A DNA stretch of 55,839 bases, from assembly GCA_937922705.1 (NCBI GenBank), contig CALAIW010000025.1:1-55839 (forward strand). The letters are read 5' to 3'. The translations under genes and the position numbers were made by a program. The notes under the pieces were generated by a model that was not told the origin of the DNA, ran no database searches, and was given only the letters and a program-made list of their open reading frames with translations. Of this stretch, positions 15,605 through 23,924 are shown piece by piece. The first letter of the stretch is position 1, and each line of letters opens with the position of its first letter. Origin of the DNA: an uncultured bacterium. GTDB taxonomy: Bacteria > Atribacterota > Atribacteria > Atribacterales > Caldatribacteriaceae.

Positions 15605-16537
15605 ATGCAACGTGGTGTAGTTTTTCTTTCTGCTTTTTGTATCTTGCTTTTCCTTGGGTCCCTTGCTTTTGGGCTTCAAGTAGTCGACAGCGTGGGAAGA
15701 ACGGTGTCCCTTCCTGCTCCGGCACATCGCGTCGTTTCCCTTACCCCAGCAAATACGGAAATTGTTTTTGCCCTTGGGGCAGGGGAGGAACTCGTTGGGG
15801 TGACAACCTACTGTGACTATCCTGAAGAAGCAAAGACGAAGGAAAAAGTGGGAAGTATTACTGAGGTTGACCTTGAAGCGGTAGTTCGCCTTTCCCCGGA
15901 CCTTGTCCTTGCAGGTTCGCTCACTCCCAGAGAAACGGTCGACCGCATTGCGGAGCTTGGGTACCCGGTCGTGGTACTTGACGCAAGGTCCATAGCCGAA
16001 GTTCTTGAGAATGTACGAAAAGTTGCCCTTCTTCTTGGGAGGGAAAAGGAAGGGGGGGAGTTGGTTGCTTCTCTGGAGAAAGCGATTACGGATATTACCA
16101 CCAAGGTGGCGGGCATTCCTGAGGCTTCCCGTCCTCGGGTGTTCCACGTTATCTGGCACGATCCTCTCTGGACCGCAGGGAAAAATACCTTCATTCATGA
16201 ATTCATTACCTTGGCAGGCGGGCAGAATGTCGCTGGAGATCTTGAGGGATACGTTACTCTCGACCTTGAAGAGCTTATCCGCCGAAATCCCGATATCCTT
16301 ACGGTGGTAAGCACCCACGGTGGGGAGAATTTCCCCTATCAGTTCATCACCTCTGACTCAAGGCTCCAGACCCTTGGGGCAGTCCGAAACAAGAAGGTTT
16401 TTGTGGTTGATAGCGATATCGTTTCCCGCCCGGGGCCAAGGGTTGTGGAGGCGTTACGCATTTTTGCTTCCATCATGCATCCTGAACTTTTTCCTCCTCA
16501 AGAAGCTGCCACGGAGCGTAGCTCTCCTTCCGAGTAG
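15605..16537 (+). CDS. btuF: Cobalamin ABC transporter substrate-binding protein
   Basis: A 310-residue periplasmic binding protein (BtuF/FhuD class) with a signal peptide ending near ALAFG (about residue 22). The segment RVVSLTPANTEIVFALG and the central VVVLD-type linker helix are typical of helical-backbone class III binding proteins. The riboswitch directly upstream and the permease and ATPase genes downstream identify the substrate as a corrinoid. The start ATG 15605 has AAGGAGGAG five bases upstream, the strand controlled by the riboswitch. Its last 65 bases overlap a small gene on the opposite strand. Confidence 0.93.
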   Translation: MQRGVVFLSAFCILLFLGSLAFGLQVVDSVGRTVSLPAPAHRVVSLTPANTEIVFALGAGEELVGVTTYCDYPEEAKTKEKVGSITEVDLEAVVRLSPDLVLAGSLTPRETVDRIAELGYPVVVLDARSIAEVLENVRKVALLLGREKEGGELVASLEKAITDITTKVAGIPEASRPRVFHVIWHDPLWTAGKNTFIHEFITLAGGQNVAGDLEGYVTLDLEELIRRNPDILTVVSTHGGENFPYQFITSDSRLQTLGAVRNKKVFVVDSDIVSRPGPRVVEALRIFASIMHPELFPPQEAATERSSPSE

Positions 16538-16754
16538 GGAGCAATCGTGCGGAGAGGACTACGCGCTTCTTTGTGGGGTGTGTGAGCACTGTGACATAGG
16601 CTCGGACAAGGTTTGCGATGGTTGCCTCCTGGAACGTGAGGGAAGTACCATCCACAAGAACAATGGTTGTCCTGATGTGCTTGTGCCCTTCGGGGATTTC
16701 CACAATGATACTCTGAACATCTTCGTTTCGAAAAACGAAGGTTTTTGGTTCCAT
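16473..16754 (-). CDS. Hypothetical protein lying backwards between btuF and btuC
   Basis: A 93-residue protein with an excellent ribosome-binding site (AAAGGAGGAACTCACC before ATG 16754) and a -10 box TATACT at 16783-16778. The sequence is rich in beta-strand pattern (MEPKTFVFRNEDVQ, TTIVLVDGTSLTF, RAYVTVLTHP) with no cysteines or membrane segments, so a small cytoplasmic beta-barrel is likely. I do not recognise the family. Its 3' end overlaps the end of btuF by 65 bases and its promoter overlaps that of btuC, so it interrupts the transport operon. It could be a regulator or an unrelated insertion; the first is tempting but unproven. Confidence 0.6.
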   Translation of the reverse strand: MEPKTFVFRNEDVQSIIVEIPEGHKHIRTTIVLVDGTSLTFQEATIANLVRAYVTVLTHPTKKRVVLSARLLPTRKESYAPWQLLEEEKVQDA

Positions 16755-16777
16755 GGTGAGTTCCTCCTTTGTGAAGG

Positions 16778-16785
16778 AGTATAAT
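16778..16785. promoter_or_regulatory. Overlapping divergent -10 boxes between btuC and the reverse small gene
   Basis: On the plus strand TATAAT occupies 16780-16785 and ends seven bases before the btuC ATG at 16793, so the btuC transcript would start at or next to its own start codon. On the minus strand TATACT occupies 16783-16778 and would give a leader of about 17 bases containing GGAGG for the small gene. The two promoters share bases, so polymerase can use only one at a time. Confidence 0.55.
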
Positions 16786-16792
16786 CCTGCCT

Positions 16793-17791
16793 ATGAGGCG
16801 TGGAAAGAGGAGAAACTTTCTTCCCGGCATCTTTGTCTGTGCTTGTGGAATGAGTATCCTTTTTGCTCAGGGGGTGGGGCAGGGGGGTTACCATTTCTGG
16901 GACTCTCTTGCGCTCTTTCGCGCCTTTTCCCTTGCACCAAGTGAGCGGACTATTCTTTTTGCCATCCGTCTCCCAAGGGTTCTCCTCTCTTTTCTCGTGG
17001 GTGGAGGGCTTTCCTTAGGGGGAGCTGTGCTTCAAGGAGTGTTTCAGAATCCTCTTGTGGACCCATACATCCTTGGGGTAAGTTCTGGGGCTGCCTTTGG
17101 AGCGGTGGTGGCAATACTCTCGGGAATCTACTTTGGCCTTTTTACCGTGCCTCTGTGTGCCTTTTTGAGTGCTCTGGGGACAGTGTTTTTTGTCTTTCGT
17201 CTTGCCCGGGTGGGAAGAAAAATGCCCCTTGAGGTTTTGCTTTTGGCCGGCCTTGCCGTGGGCTTTTTCTTCTCTGCTCTTATTTCCCTTGGGATGTTTC
17301 TTTCGGGAGAAAACCTCCATCAGGTGGTTTTTTGGACCATGGGAGGATTCTGGGGCCGAAGCTGGGGGAACGTCGGGATGGTCCTTCCCTTTTTTGCTGT
17401 GGGAGTCCCAGTGCTTCTCTCTTTTGGAAGGGAACTGAATGCCTTCCTTCTTGGGGAGAAGGTGGCTGAAAGCCTAGGAATCGATGTGGAACGCACGAAG
17501 CGGCTTCTTCTTTCTGTTGTGGCTCTTCTTGTGGCAAGCTGTGTAGCAACAAGCGGGGTCATTGGATTTGTTGGTCTTGTGGTTCCTCATGTTTTACGCC
17601 TTCTTGGGTTTCAGGACCATCGTAAGCTCCTGCCCCTCTCTCTTTGTGTGGGGGGTGTGGTACTTCTTCTTGCCGATACTCTTGCTCGAAGCATTATCCA
17701 TCCTGCGGAACTCCCCGTTGGGGTTGTGACCAGCCTCCTTGGGGCTCCCTTCTTTGTATACCTTCTCCGCCAGAGAAAGAAAGGTCTATGA
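16793..17791 (+). CDS. btuC: Cobalamin ABC transporter permease
   Basis: A 332-residue FecCD/BtuC-family permease with about ten transmembrane helices. GGGLSLGGAVLQGVFQNPL near residues 74-92 and the cytoplasmic coupling helix GVIGFVGLVVPHVLRLL near 260 are the family signatures; the latter contacts the ATPase. There is no Shine-Dalgarno sequence before the ATG, in keeping with a leaderless transcript from TATAAT at 16780. The TGA stop overlaps the ATG of the ATPase gene (ATGA). It is separated from btuF by the reverse small gene, so it may not be under the riboswitch. Confidence 0.92.
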   Translation: MRRGKRRNFLPGIFVCACGMSILFAQGVGQGGYHFWDSLALFRAFSLAPSERTILFAIRLPRVLLSFLVGGGLSLGGAVLQGVFQNPLVDPYILGVSSGAAFGAVVAILSGIYFGLFTVPLCAFLSALGTVFFVFRLARVGRKMPLEVLLLAGLAVGFFFSALISLGMFLSGENLHQVVFWTMGGFWGRSWGNVGMVLPFFAVGVPVLLSFGRELNAFLLGEKVAESLGIDVERTKRLLLSVVALLVASCVATSGVIGFVGLVVPHVLRLLGFQDHRKLLPLSLCVGGVVLLLADTLARSIIHPAELPVGVVTSLLGAPFFVYLLRQRKKGL

Positions 17792-19032
17792 GGCCGTATC
17801 TTGAGGTTTCGGAAGTTTCTTTTGCCTATCGCGATGGAGAAGAGGTTCTAAGCAATATCTCTTTTACCCTGGAACGGGGGGATTTCGTTGGAGTTCTTGG
17901 CCCAAATGGCTCTGGGAAAACAACACTTTTGCACCTTATGGCTCGTCTTCTTGTGCCTCGGAAGGGGGCTATTTTCCTTGAGGGGAGAGACATCCAGACT
18001 TTTCCCCGAAGTGCTCTTGCCCGGAAGATAGCGGTGGTTTTCCAGGAGATACCAGGGAATATCAATCTTCCGTGTCTTGATGTTGTCATGATGGGGCGTA
18101 TTCCCTACCTTTCCCGTTTCCAGAAGGAGACAAAGGTTGATGAGGAGGCGGTACACTGGGCCATGGAAGTTACTGCAACACTCCCCTTCGCTGAGGAACC
18201 TTTTAGCGAACTCTCCGGGGGAGAACGGCAGAGGGTTTTGATCGCCCGGGCTCTAGCCCAAAAACCGGAACTCTTACTCCTTGATGAGCCAACGAGCCAT
18301 CTTGATGTAGCTCACGAACTTGAAATCCTTGAAATCCTCAAAAATCTTACTGCAATGGGTATTACGGTTTGTGCCATTTTCCACGACGTGAATTGTGTTG
18401 CCCAGTTCTGTGGGAAAGCACTCCTTTTGAAGGCTGGGTATCTCCTCCGGTTTGGCCAAGTTACGGAGGTGCTTTCCGAAGAGTCTCTTGAGGAGCTTTT
18501 TGGAGTGCCTTTTGCGGAAGTGGCCCATCCCTTTGCCATGCGCTCGCTTTTTGTGCCTCTTCAGGGACCTCGTGCACGACCTCAACGCGGATGGGTGCAT
18601 CTCATATGTGGGGGAGGAAGTGGAGTACCGGTTATGCGGCTCCTCTACGAGGCAGGGTTTACAGTGAGTGTGGGGGTGGTGAACCAGTTTGACTCCGATG
18701 CAGAAATGGCAAGATACCTTGGTTTTCAAACCGTGCTGGAGAAACCCTTTTCCCCGGTAGGTGAGGAGGCTATGCGTGAGACCCTTGCTCTTGCCCGAAG
18801 TGCAGACTACGTGGTCATTGCTCCAACTTTTTGGGGATGGGGAAATGTGCGCAACCTCGATCTTGCCCTTGCCCTTCAGAAAGAGGGAAAACGGGTTTTT
18901 GTTTTTTCTGATGCCTTGAGAGAGGACCATGACTATACGGGAGGTGAAGCACAAAAGAAACTTCGTATCCTCCTTGAGGACGGAGGGTTAGTTGTAGACC
19001 ACGCCAGGGCGCTCCTTCGCCATATGGTATAA
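17788..19032 (+). CDS. btuD: Cobalamin ABC transporter ATPase with extra C-terminal domain
   Basis: A 414-residue protein. Residues 1-250 are an ABC ATPase: Walker A GPNGSGKTT (38-46), Q-loop Q86, signature LSGGERQ (142-148), Walker B LLLLDEP (162-168) and an H-loop IFHD. That is the length of ordinary BtuD. Residues from about 265 to 414 form an additional domain beginning HLICGGGSGVPVMRLLYEAG, with alternating strands and helices (VVNQFDSDAEMARYLG, SADYVVIAPTFWGWGN) like a Rossmann fold; such tails occur on some corrinoid or metal-chelate ATPases and their role is unclear to me. It starts at the ATGA overlap with btuC. Its end carries the promoter of the next gene. Confidence 0.9.
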   Translation: MRPYLEVSEVSFAYRDGEEVLSNISFTLERGDFVGVLGPNGSGKTTLLHLMARLLVPRKGAIFLEGRDIQTFPRSALARKIAVVFQEIPGNINLPCLDVVMMGRIPYLSRFQKETKVDEEAVHWAMEVTATLPFAEEPFSELSGGERQRVLIARALAQKPELLLLDEPTSHLDVAHELEILEILKNLTAMGITVCAIFHDVNCVAQFCGKALLLKAGYLLRFGQVTEVLSEESLEELFGVPFAEVAHPFAMRSLFVPLQGPRARPQRGWVHLICGGGSGVPVMRLLYEAGFTVSVGVVNQFDSDAEMARYLGFQTVLEKPFSPVGEEAMRETLALARSADYVVIAPTFWGWGNVRNLDLALALQKEGKRVFVFSDALREDHDYTGGEAQKKLRILLEDGGLVVDHARALLRHMV

Positions 19033-19033
19033 T
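19025..19033 (+). promoter_or_regulatory. Extended -10 promoter inside end of btuD
   Basis: TGGTATAAT straddles the btuD stop and lies 28 bases before the ATG of the DUF4384-type gene. It would start a separate transcript for the 19062-23280 cluster. No -35 hexamer is visible. Confidence 0.6.
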
Positions 19034-19061
19034 GCTACAAAAGGCAAAGGGGGAGACGGCG

Positions 19062-20564
19062 ATGTCCCGGAGGGTTGTAATGGTATTTTTCGTGCTTCTT
19101 TGTGTGTGGGGTGCTATGGCCTTTGCCCAGGCAGAAGTTCTCCTCCGCTTTACCCTGAGTCCCCAAATCTACATTTCTATTCCCCGTTCGGCGGATATCA
19201 ATGTCTCGGTTGATCGAGGCGAAGGAGCAACTTACACTATTGGTGACCCCATAACCATTCGTTACCGTACGAACCGCGATGGCTACGTTAACCTTATCGA
19301 TTACCTTCCAAGCGGAGAGGTGCGAGTCCTTGTGCGTAATCGTTTTGTTCGTTCGGGAGTCAGTGAAACGTATTCTGGAACGGTTTCTGGTCCTGGGGGA
19401 ACAGAGCGCCTTGTTGCTCTCCTTACCCCTGCTCCAGTGTCTGATGGGGATTTGGAGCGCTTTATCCAAGCGCCGCACCAAGCAGGTCGTATCTTCCGGG
19501 GCCAATACGCAACCGATCGGACCCACTTTCAGGTCATTGCCCGGGTAGAGGGAACAATCCTCACCCTTGAGCCCCAGGAGGTACAAATTGGCCCATCGAG
19601 CGCTCTCGTTTTTACTGCTACCTTGACCACTTCGGGTGGAAGACCTCTTGAGGGACAAGAGATTCGCTGGTCGGTGAGTAACGGATCCATAGCGAGTCTT
19701 CGAACCTTTACTGGTCCTGATGGGACCTCGAGGAATACCTTCTATGCTCCATCCTTTTCAGGGACAGTGACTGTGGAAGCGTATTTTGCAGGCGATGTTC
19801 GTCTTGCTCCGTCTTCGGCGCGTGCTACCGTTGAGGTGGGACGGCGTATTGTCGAAACATACTTGAGTCTTGAGCCAGCAAAGACGGTTCTTTCTCCAGG
19901 TGAGCGGGTACGAATTGTTGCTCGCCTTAGGGATCGGGATGGGAATCCCCTTTCTGGGCGGACCATCGAATGGGAGGCTCCCCGGGGAACCTTGAGTACT
20001 ACTTCAAGCGTTACTGATACTTCCGGCCGGGCTTCGGTTTTCTACACTGCTCCACGGGTTCGGGAAACAACCGATATCGACCTTGTGGCTCGTTTCCCAG
20101 GAAGTGCTCAGTATGCCCCTTCAGAAGCTTTTGTGACCGTAACGGTGGAGTATGCGCGTCCTGTACTCTCTGAGACCCTCTTTTTCCTTGACTTTTCAAG
20201 CGGCACGGCAAAGCACAATGGTGACCGTTTGAGCTACAAGGGACGGATGGTTTCTGATTTTTCGGTGAACGGTGTCACCCTCCTTGAGATGCGCCGGGGA
20301 GAGAGCGTTGAATTTCGCTTCACTCCTGGAGCGGTTCCGGAGGAAGGGGTTATCTACCTCTGGATTCAGGGAGATGGTGGTATTGAGGTGAACCTCAATG
20401 GGAATAACCTTGGAACCATACCGGCGGTAACGGATCTCCTTTCTCCGAGTACTGAGAAGCGGCTCATTGTGACCTTCCGGGACTTCGTTGCTAGGACCAA
20501 TGTACTCCGTCTTACTTCTTCTGGACGGGTTGTACGTCTTCAACGAGTGGTCATCGTCTTCTGA
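19062..20564 (+). CDS. Secreted DUF4384-type protein with Ig-like repeats
   Basis: A 500-residue exported protein. A signal peptide covers residues 1-24 (cleavage near AFAQ). Next is a DUF4384-like domain (GDPITIRYRTNRDGYVNLID and following), then two bacterial Ig-like domains of the invasin type (around 170-260 and 265-365), each with the pattern VxLSxxGRPLxGxxIxW. The C-terminal 120 residues are a further beta domain that I do not recognise. The role is probably structural or adhesive in the periplasm or at the cell surface. The start is ATG 19062, preceded by AAAGGGGGAG; a start at 19032 lacks a ribosome-binding site and would spoil the signal peptide. It leads a cluster with the diguanylate cyclase. 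Confidence 0.8.
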   Translation: MSRRVVMVFFVLLCVWGAMAFAQAEVLLRFTLSPQIYISIPRSADINVSVDRGEGATYTIGDPITIRYRTNRDGYVNLIDYLPSGEVRVLVRNRFVRSGVSETYSGTVSGPGGTERLVALLTPAPVSDGDLERFIQAPHQAGRIFRGQYATDRTHFQVIARVEGTILTLEPQEVQIGPSSALVFTATLTTSGGRPLEGQEIRWSVSNGSIASLRTFTGPDGTSRNTFYAPSFSGTVTVEAYFAGDVRLAPSSARATVEVGRRIVETYLSLEPAKTVLSPGERVRIVARLRDRDGNPLSGRTIEWEAPRGTLSTTSSVTDTSGRASVFYTAPRVRETTDIDLVARFPGSAQYAPSEAFVTVTVEYARPVLSETLFFLDFSSGTAKHNGDRLSYKGRMVSDFSVNGVTLLEMRRGESVEFRFTPGAVPEEGVIYLWIQGDGGIEVNLNGNNLGTIPAVTDLLSPSTEKRLIVTFRDFVARTNVLRLTSSGRVVRLQRVVIVF

Positions 20565-20581
20565 GGGGAGCGCCGTTTGGG

Positions 20582-21751
20582 GTGAGGGTGCATAAAGCCC
20601 AGCGTGAGGTTATTCGGGAGCTTGTCCGACTTTCCCCTTTTGGTAAGAGTTGGGAGGAGAGTGTCCGGAAGCTCCTGGGGTGTGTTTTGCGGATTCCAGA
20701 CGTTCTGGGGCTTCTCTATGTGAGGGAGGGGCAGACCATTGGGGTTGGGGAACTGCCCCTTTCGTTTTCTGTAGAGAGCGCTCCTCGGCGAGGGAAGATT
20801 GGTTTCGTCCGTTTTCGGAAGGTTCCTGTTGCTCCAGGCGCGTATCTTGTCGTCTTCTGGAAAAAGGATGGTTGGGTTTTTCCCTCTCTGGTCCTTTCTC
20901 TCCTCATTGTACTTTTGCGGTTCCTCGAGAGTCTTGAGAACGAGCGAAGGCAGAGGTTATTTCTCCTTAATGGAACTACCGATTTTCTCTTTTTCCTCGA
21001 CAAGGAGGGACGAGTTCTTGAGGTCAATACCCGGGTGGAAGCAATTCTTGGGTGGAAGCGAGAAAGCATCCTGGGAAAGCGAGTTGCGGAGTTCATTGGG
21101 GAAGATGCTTGGTGGATACTCCAGAACAATGGTACGCGGATGGAGCTTGCTCTTTGGGGTGCTTCAGGGCACCTTGTTCATGTTGAGGCGGTTCTTACTC
21201 CCCTTGAGGGGGCGAGCTTTTTCCTCCTTGCTCTTCGAGATATTGGAGAACGGAAGCGTTACGAAGCGGTGCTTTTGCGCTTTGCCCTGTACGACCAACT
21301 TACTGAAGTTTACAACCGTCGCTTCCTTGAGGAGTACTTGCGCAAAGAGCTTGAGCGAACCCGCCGTGAAGGGTATCCTCTAACCCTTATTATGCTCGAC
21401 ATAGACTCGTTTAAGGCCATTAATGACCGCTATGGTCATGTTTTTGGCGATGAGGTGCTCCGCATGGTGGCCCGGGTGCTCCAGGAAAGCCTTCGCTCAA
21501 GCGACGTTGTGGCTCGCTACGGAGGGGATGAGTTTGTGCTTGTGCTTCCCCGAGCAAAAGAGGAGGATGCCCACAAAGTTATGGATAGAGTGAGCAGGAA
21601 CTTGCGGGGAGCGCAGGTCATGGGTGAACCCTTCCCTATTCGGGTTTCCTATGGAGTATGCTCCTGGGATGGCCAAAAGACCCTCTCTGAGCTTTTCCAA
21701 GAAATTGACCAGCGGATGTACGAAATGAAAAAACAGAGGAGTGACGCCTAA
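20582..21751 (+). CDS. PAS-GGDEF diguanylate cyclase
   Basis: A 389-residue signalling enzyme that makes cyclic di-GMP from two GTP. An N-terminal segment (1-85) of unknown fold is followed by a hydrophobic stretch (about 96-113) that may anchor it to the membrane, a PAS domain (about 125-225, ending in a LALRDIGERKRYE-type exit) and a GGDEF domain (230-385). The catalytic motif is intact GGDEF (314-318). RSSD (305-308), exactly five residues before it, is a complete inhibitory I-site, so product feedback is expected. The start is GTG 20582, with no strong ribosome-binding site. It abuts the next gene by one base (TAATG). A predicted c-di-GMP effector lies at 46878-48731. Confidence 0.93.
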   Translation: MRVHKAQREVIRELVRLSPFGKSWEESVRKLLGCVLRIPDVLGLLYVREGQTIGVGELPLSFSVESAPRRGKIGFVRFRKVPVAPGAYLVVFWKKDGWVFPSLVLSLLIVLLRFLESLENERRQRLFLLNGTTDFLFFLDKEGRVLEVNTRVEAILGWKRESILGKRVAEFIGEDAWWILQNNGTRMELALWGASGHLVHVEAVLTPLEGASFFLLALRDIGERKRYEAVLLRFALYDQLTEVYNRRFLEEYLRKELERTRREGYPLTLIMLDIDSFKAINDRYGHVFGDEVLRMVARVLQESLRSSDVVARYGGDEFVLVLPRAKEEDAHKVMDRVSRNLRGAQVMGEPFPIRVSYGVCSWDGQKTLSELFQEIDQRMYEMKKQRSDA

Positions 21752-23280
21752 TGACATTTCTCCACGGTACAGTAATGCTTCCTGCTGATGCTCCATTTCA
21801 CGATGGGTTTTGGGAATACCCATCATCCAAAGACGAGGAGGCGCCAACTATCCCCATTGCTGGAGCAAAAGTCCTTGTGGTCCTTGCTGAGAGTGGGGTG
21901 CCGGTGACTCAGGCGGTAACCAACGATAACGGAGAATTTGTCGCTCGAGTTCCCTCTGGAGAACGGTACTTCCTTGAAGTCTCCATTGAGGGCAATCTTG
22001 TGGCTTTGGGATTTGCTGAGGTGGGTGAAGGAAAGCACTGCGAGGTGGGTACCATAGGGGAGGAAAGTACCATTGGAGCTATTGTGCAAAAGCGTGCCCT
22101 TGTGTTTCCGGAAAAGCAGGAGGAGGCTCTTACCAAGGAAATGCTGCAGTCCTGGAGGGAGGACCTTTTGCAAATCTGGCGTAAAGGGAAGGGTCTTCTC
22201 CATTTTCCGCCGTGGAAGGAGATTGCCAAAAAAGATGTCCCAATATCTCTTGATCCTTTGCATCTTTTTGAGAAAGTTGAGTACTTCTTTGGAGAAGACG
22301 GGCATTACCTTGTCGTTCTCTGGAAAGCAAAAGAAGAGGTGGAAGTTACCCTTTACCTTCGCCCATTTCGGCTTCCTGTTTTCCAGAAAGATGGTCCGGC
22401 AACAGGGAAAGAGGGACGATTCGTTCTTCCGGTTGAGGAGTTTGAAGGATACCTCTTCTTTCTCGAGGCTAAGAATGTTACCAATCTTCTTGGTCGTACC
22501 CCAACGTATGTTGTCCGGGCACCATTTGCATCCCAGATACGGGAAGTCATGCTCTCTGGGTACCAGGAAGGACCGACAACGATTCTCCGGCGAGAGACTA
22601 GGGGGCGGCGGGTCATCCATTTTCGTTCTGACCGGGACGGGGTGATTGTTCTGACCCTTCGAGGAGCTCAGGAACGGGGATTTGCTGTGGAAATGGAATT
22701 TGACCTGAGCCGAAAGCGTGTCTTTCCAAAATGCTTTACCCAAGAGGGATTTCGTCACTTGGCACTTGCCATGTACTTTTCAGAGGATCGCTCCTTCTTC
22801 TGGGGTCCGGTGGGACGGGGAGTCAAAATCCGTGAAGAGGAGTGGGAAGAGCTTTTGGGTCTTTGGAAGAAGGTCCCTCCTGAAATTTCTCTTAAGGACC
22901 ATTTTGTGGAGGTGGGTTTTGGGTTTCCTTTTGTCGAGGTTGTAGGATTTTTCCGGGATGAGGAATTTCGTCTCTTTGCCAACCGGTATCCTGAGGATGG
23001 AGTACTTTTGCTTTCTTCCCGCCGTCTTGACTCTTTGGATGTGGAGTCTACCATCTACTACCGCGGTCGGGTCCGTCTCTGGGGCGAGGGGGTTTTTGAG
23101 GGCTGTTTCCTTGATGTCGACTTTGAGGGGAAGTTTGTAGAGGATACGGAGAAAGAGAGCGAAGAGGAGGCTTTCCCCTCTCTTCAGGTCCCGGTGAAAG
23201 GCCCGGTGACGCTCTGGGCCAAGGCCTGGGTAGGACAGATTAGAGGGATTTCTCTGGATACGCGCAAAGGTCAGGAATAG
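21751..23280 (+). CDS. Hypothetical protein with carboxypeptidase-regulatory-like N-terminus
   Basis: A 509-residue protein without signal peptide or membrane segments. Residues 35-100 (IPIAGAKVLVVLAESG, TNDNGEFVARVPSGERYFLEV) have the pattern of a carboxypeptidase regulatory-like, transthyretin-type beta sandwich. The remaining 400 residues are rich in aromatic beta strands and acidic tracts, and I cannot name a family. The ATG shares its first base with the stop of the diguanylate cyclase gene, so the two are translationally coupled and probably work together. The last 41 bases overlap the end of the convergent endonuclease III gene. A cytoplasmic protein with a domain normally found outside cells is unusual; a missed upstream export signal is unlikely because the preceding gene is continuous. 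Confidence 0.7.
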   Translation: MTFLHGTVMLPADAPFHDGFWEYPSSKDEEAPTIPIAGAKVLVVLAESGVPVTQAVTNDNGEFVARVPSGERYFLEVSIEGNLVALGFAEVGEGKHCEVGTIGEESTIGAIVQKRALVFPEKQEEALTKEMLQSWREDLLQIWRKGKGLLHFPPWKEIAKKDVPISLDPLHLFEKVEYFFGEDGHYLVVLWKAKEEVEVTLYLRPFRLPVFQKDGPATGKEGRFVLPVEEFEGYLFFLEAKNVTNLLGRTPTYVVRAPFASQIREVMLSGYQEGPTTILRRETRGRRVIHFRSDRDGVIVLTLRGAQERGFAVEMEFDLSRKRVFPKCFTQEGFRHLALAMYFSEDRSFFWGPVGRGVKIREEEWEELLGLWKKVPPEISLKDHFVEVGFGFPFVEVVGFFRDEEFRLFANRYPEDGVLLLSSRRLDSLDVESTIYYRGRVRLWGEGVFEGCFLDVDFEGKFVEDTEKESEEEAFPSLQVPVKGPVTLWAKAWVGQIRGISLDTRKGQE

Positions 23281-23869
23281 GGCAAATGGAACAACGAGGC
23301 TTTTTCGCCTCGCAGATGAACCGCCCTAAAAAACCTAAAAGATGTGATGCCTCAATCCACCGGTCCTTGGGGATAATGTGCCTCAGGTCCTCTTCAATCG
23401 CTTCGGGGGTTTTGGCACGGCTCAAGCCGATGCGTAGGGCAACCCGTCCGACGTGGGTATCGACCGGTATAGCAGGAAGGCCGTAGGCGTTCGCAAGAAC
23501 GATGTTTGCCGTTTTCCTTCCTACCCCGGGGAGGGACACGAGGTCTTCTAGGGAAGCTGGTACCTTTCCTCCAAACCTGGTGACAATGGCCTCACTCACT
23601 TTTTGGATAAAATCCGCCTTTTTCCGGGCATAGTTGAGAGGTTTCACTATTGCAGCAACTTCTTGGGGAGGTGCCTTTGCCAGATCCTCAGGGGTTGGGA
23701 ATCGGGCAAAAAGTTCTCGAGTGACCTCGTTAACCTTTTCATCTCGTGCCTGTGCGGCAAGAACAGTGGCAATAAGGAGTTCAAAGGGATTCCTAAACTC
23801 AAGAAGAAGCCGGGCGTCAGGAAAGCGCTCCTTGAGGCGGTCAAGTAGAAGAGTACATGTCTCTTGCAT
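23240..23869 (-). CDS. nth: Endonuclease III
   Basis: A 209-residue DNA glycosylase/AP lyase for oxidised pyrimidines. The helix-hairpin-helix LPGVGRKTANIVL contains the Schiff-base lysine K119. The conserved aspartate is D137 in VDTHVGRVALR. Four cysteines C186, C193, C196 and C202 (Cx6Cx2Cx5C) bind the 4Fe-4S cluster. Length and order match bacterial Nth. The start is ATG 23869, with AAAGGAGG nine bases upstream. The gene is divergent from lptA and shares a 55-base promoter region with it; its end overlaps the convergent unknown gene by 41 bases. Confidence 0.95.
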   Translation of the reverse strand: MQETCTLLLDRLKERFPDARLLLEFRNPFELLIATVLAAQARDEKVNEVTRELFARFPTPEDLAKAPPQEVAAIVKPLNYARKKADFIQKVSEAIVTRFGGKVPASLEDLVSLPGVGRKTANIVLANAYGLPAIPVDTHVGRVALRIGLSRAKTPEAIEEDLRHIIPKDRWIEASHLLGFLGRFICEAKKPRCSICPIPDLCAYPEKSL

Positions 23870-23890
23870 CCTTATTATCCTCCTTTAGGG

Positions 23891-23896
23891 TATAAT
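23891..23896 (+). promoter_or_regulatory. -10 box of the lptA-lptD transcript
   Basis: TATAAT lies 28 bases before the lptA ATG, inside the short divergent region with nth. The -35 is unclear because the space is shared with the nth ribosome-binding site. Confidence 0.5.
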
Positions 23897-23924
23897 AAAC
23901 GAAAATTGAGCTTTTGGGGAAGGG

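Noticed and set aside
15332-16318. 328-residue minus-strand frame across the riboswitch and btuF
   Set aside because: It is antisense to a clear riboswitch and binding-protein gene and has no domain.
17644-17787. Longer N-terminus for the btuD gene
   Set aside because: These codons lie inside btuC in another frame and encode a cysteine-rich, non-homologous peptide; the ATGA overlap at 17788 gives the normal ABC start.
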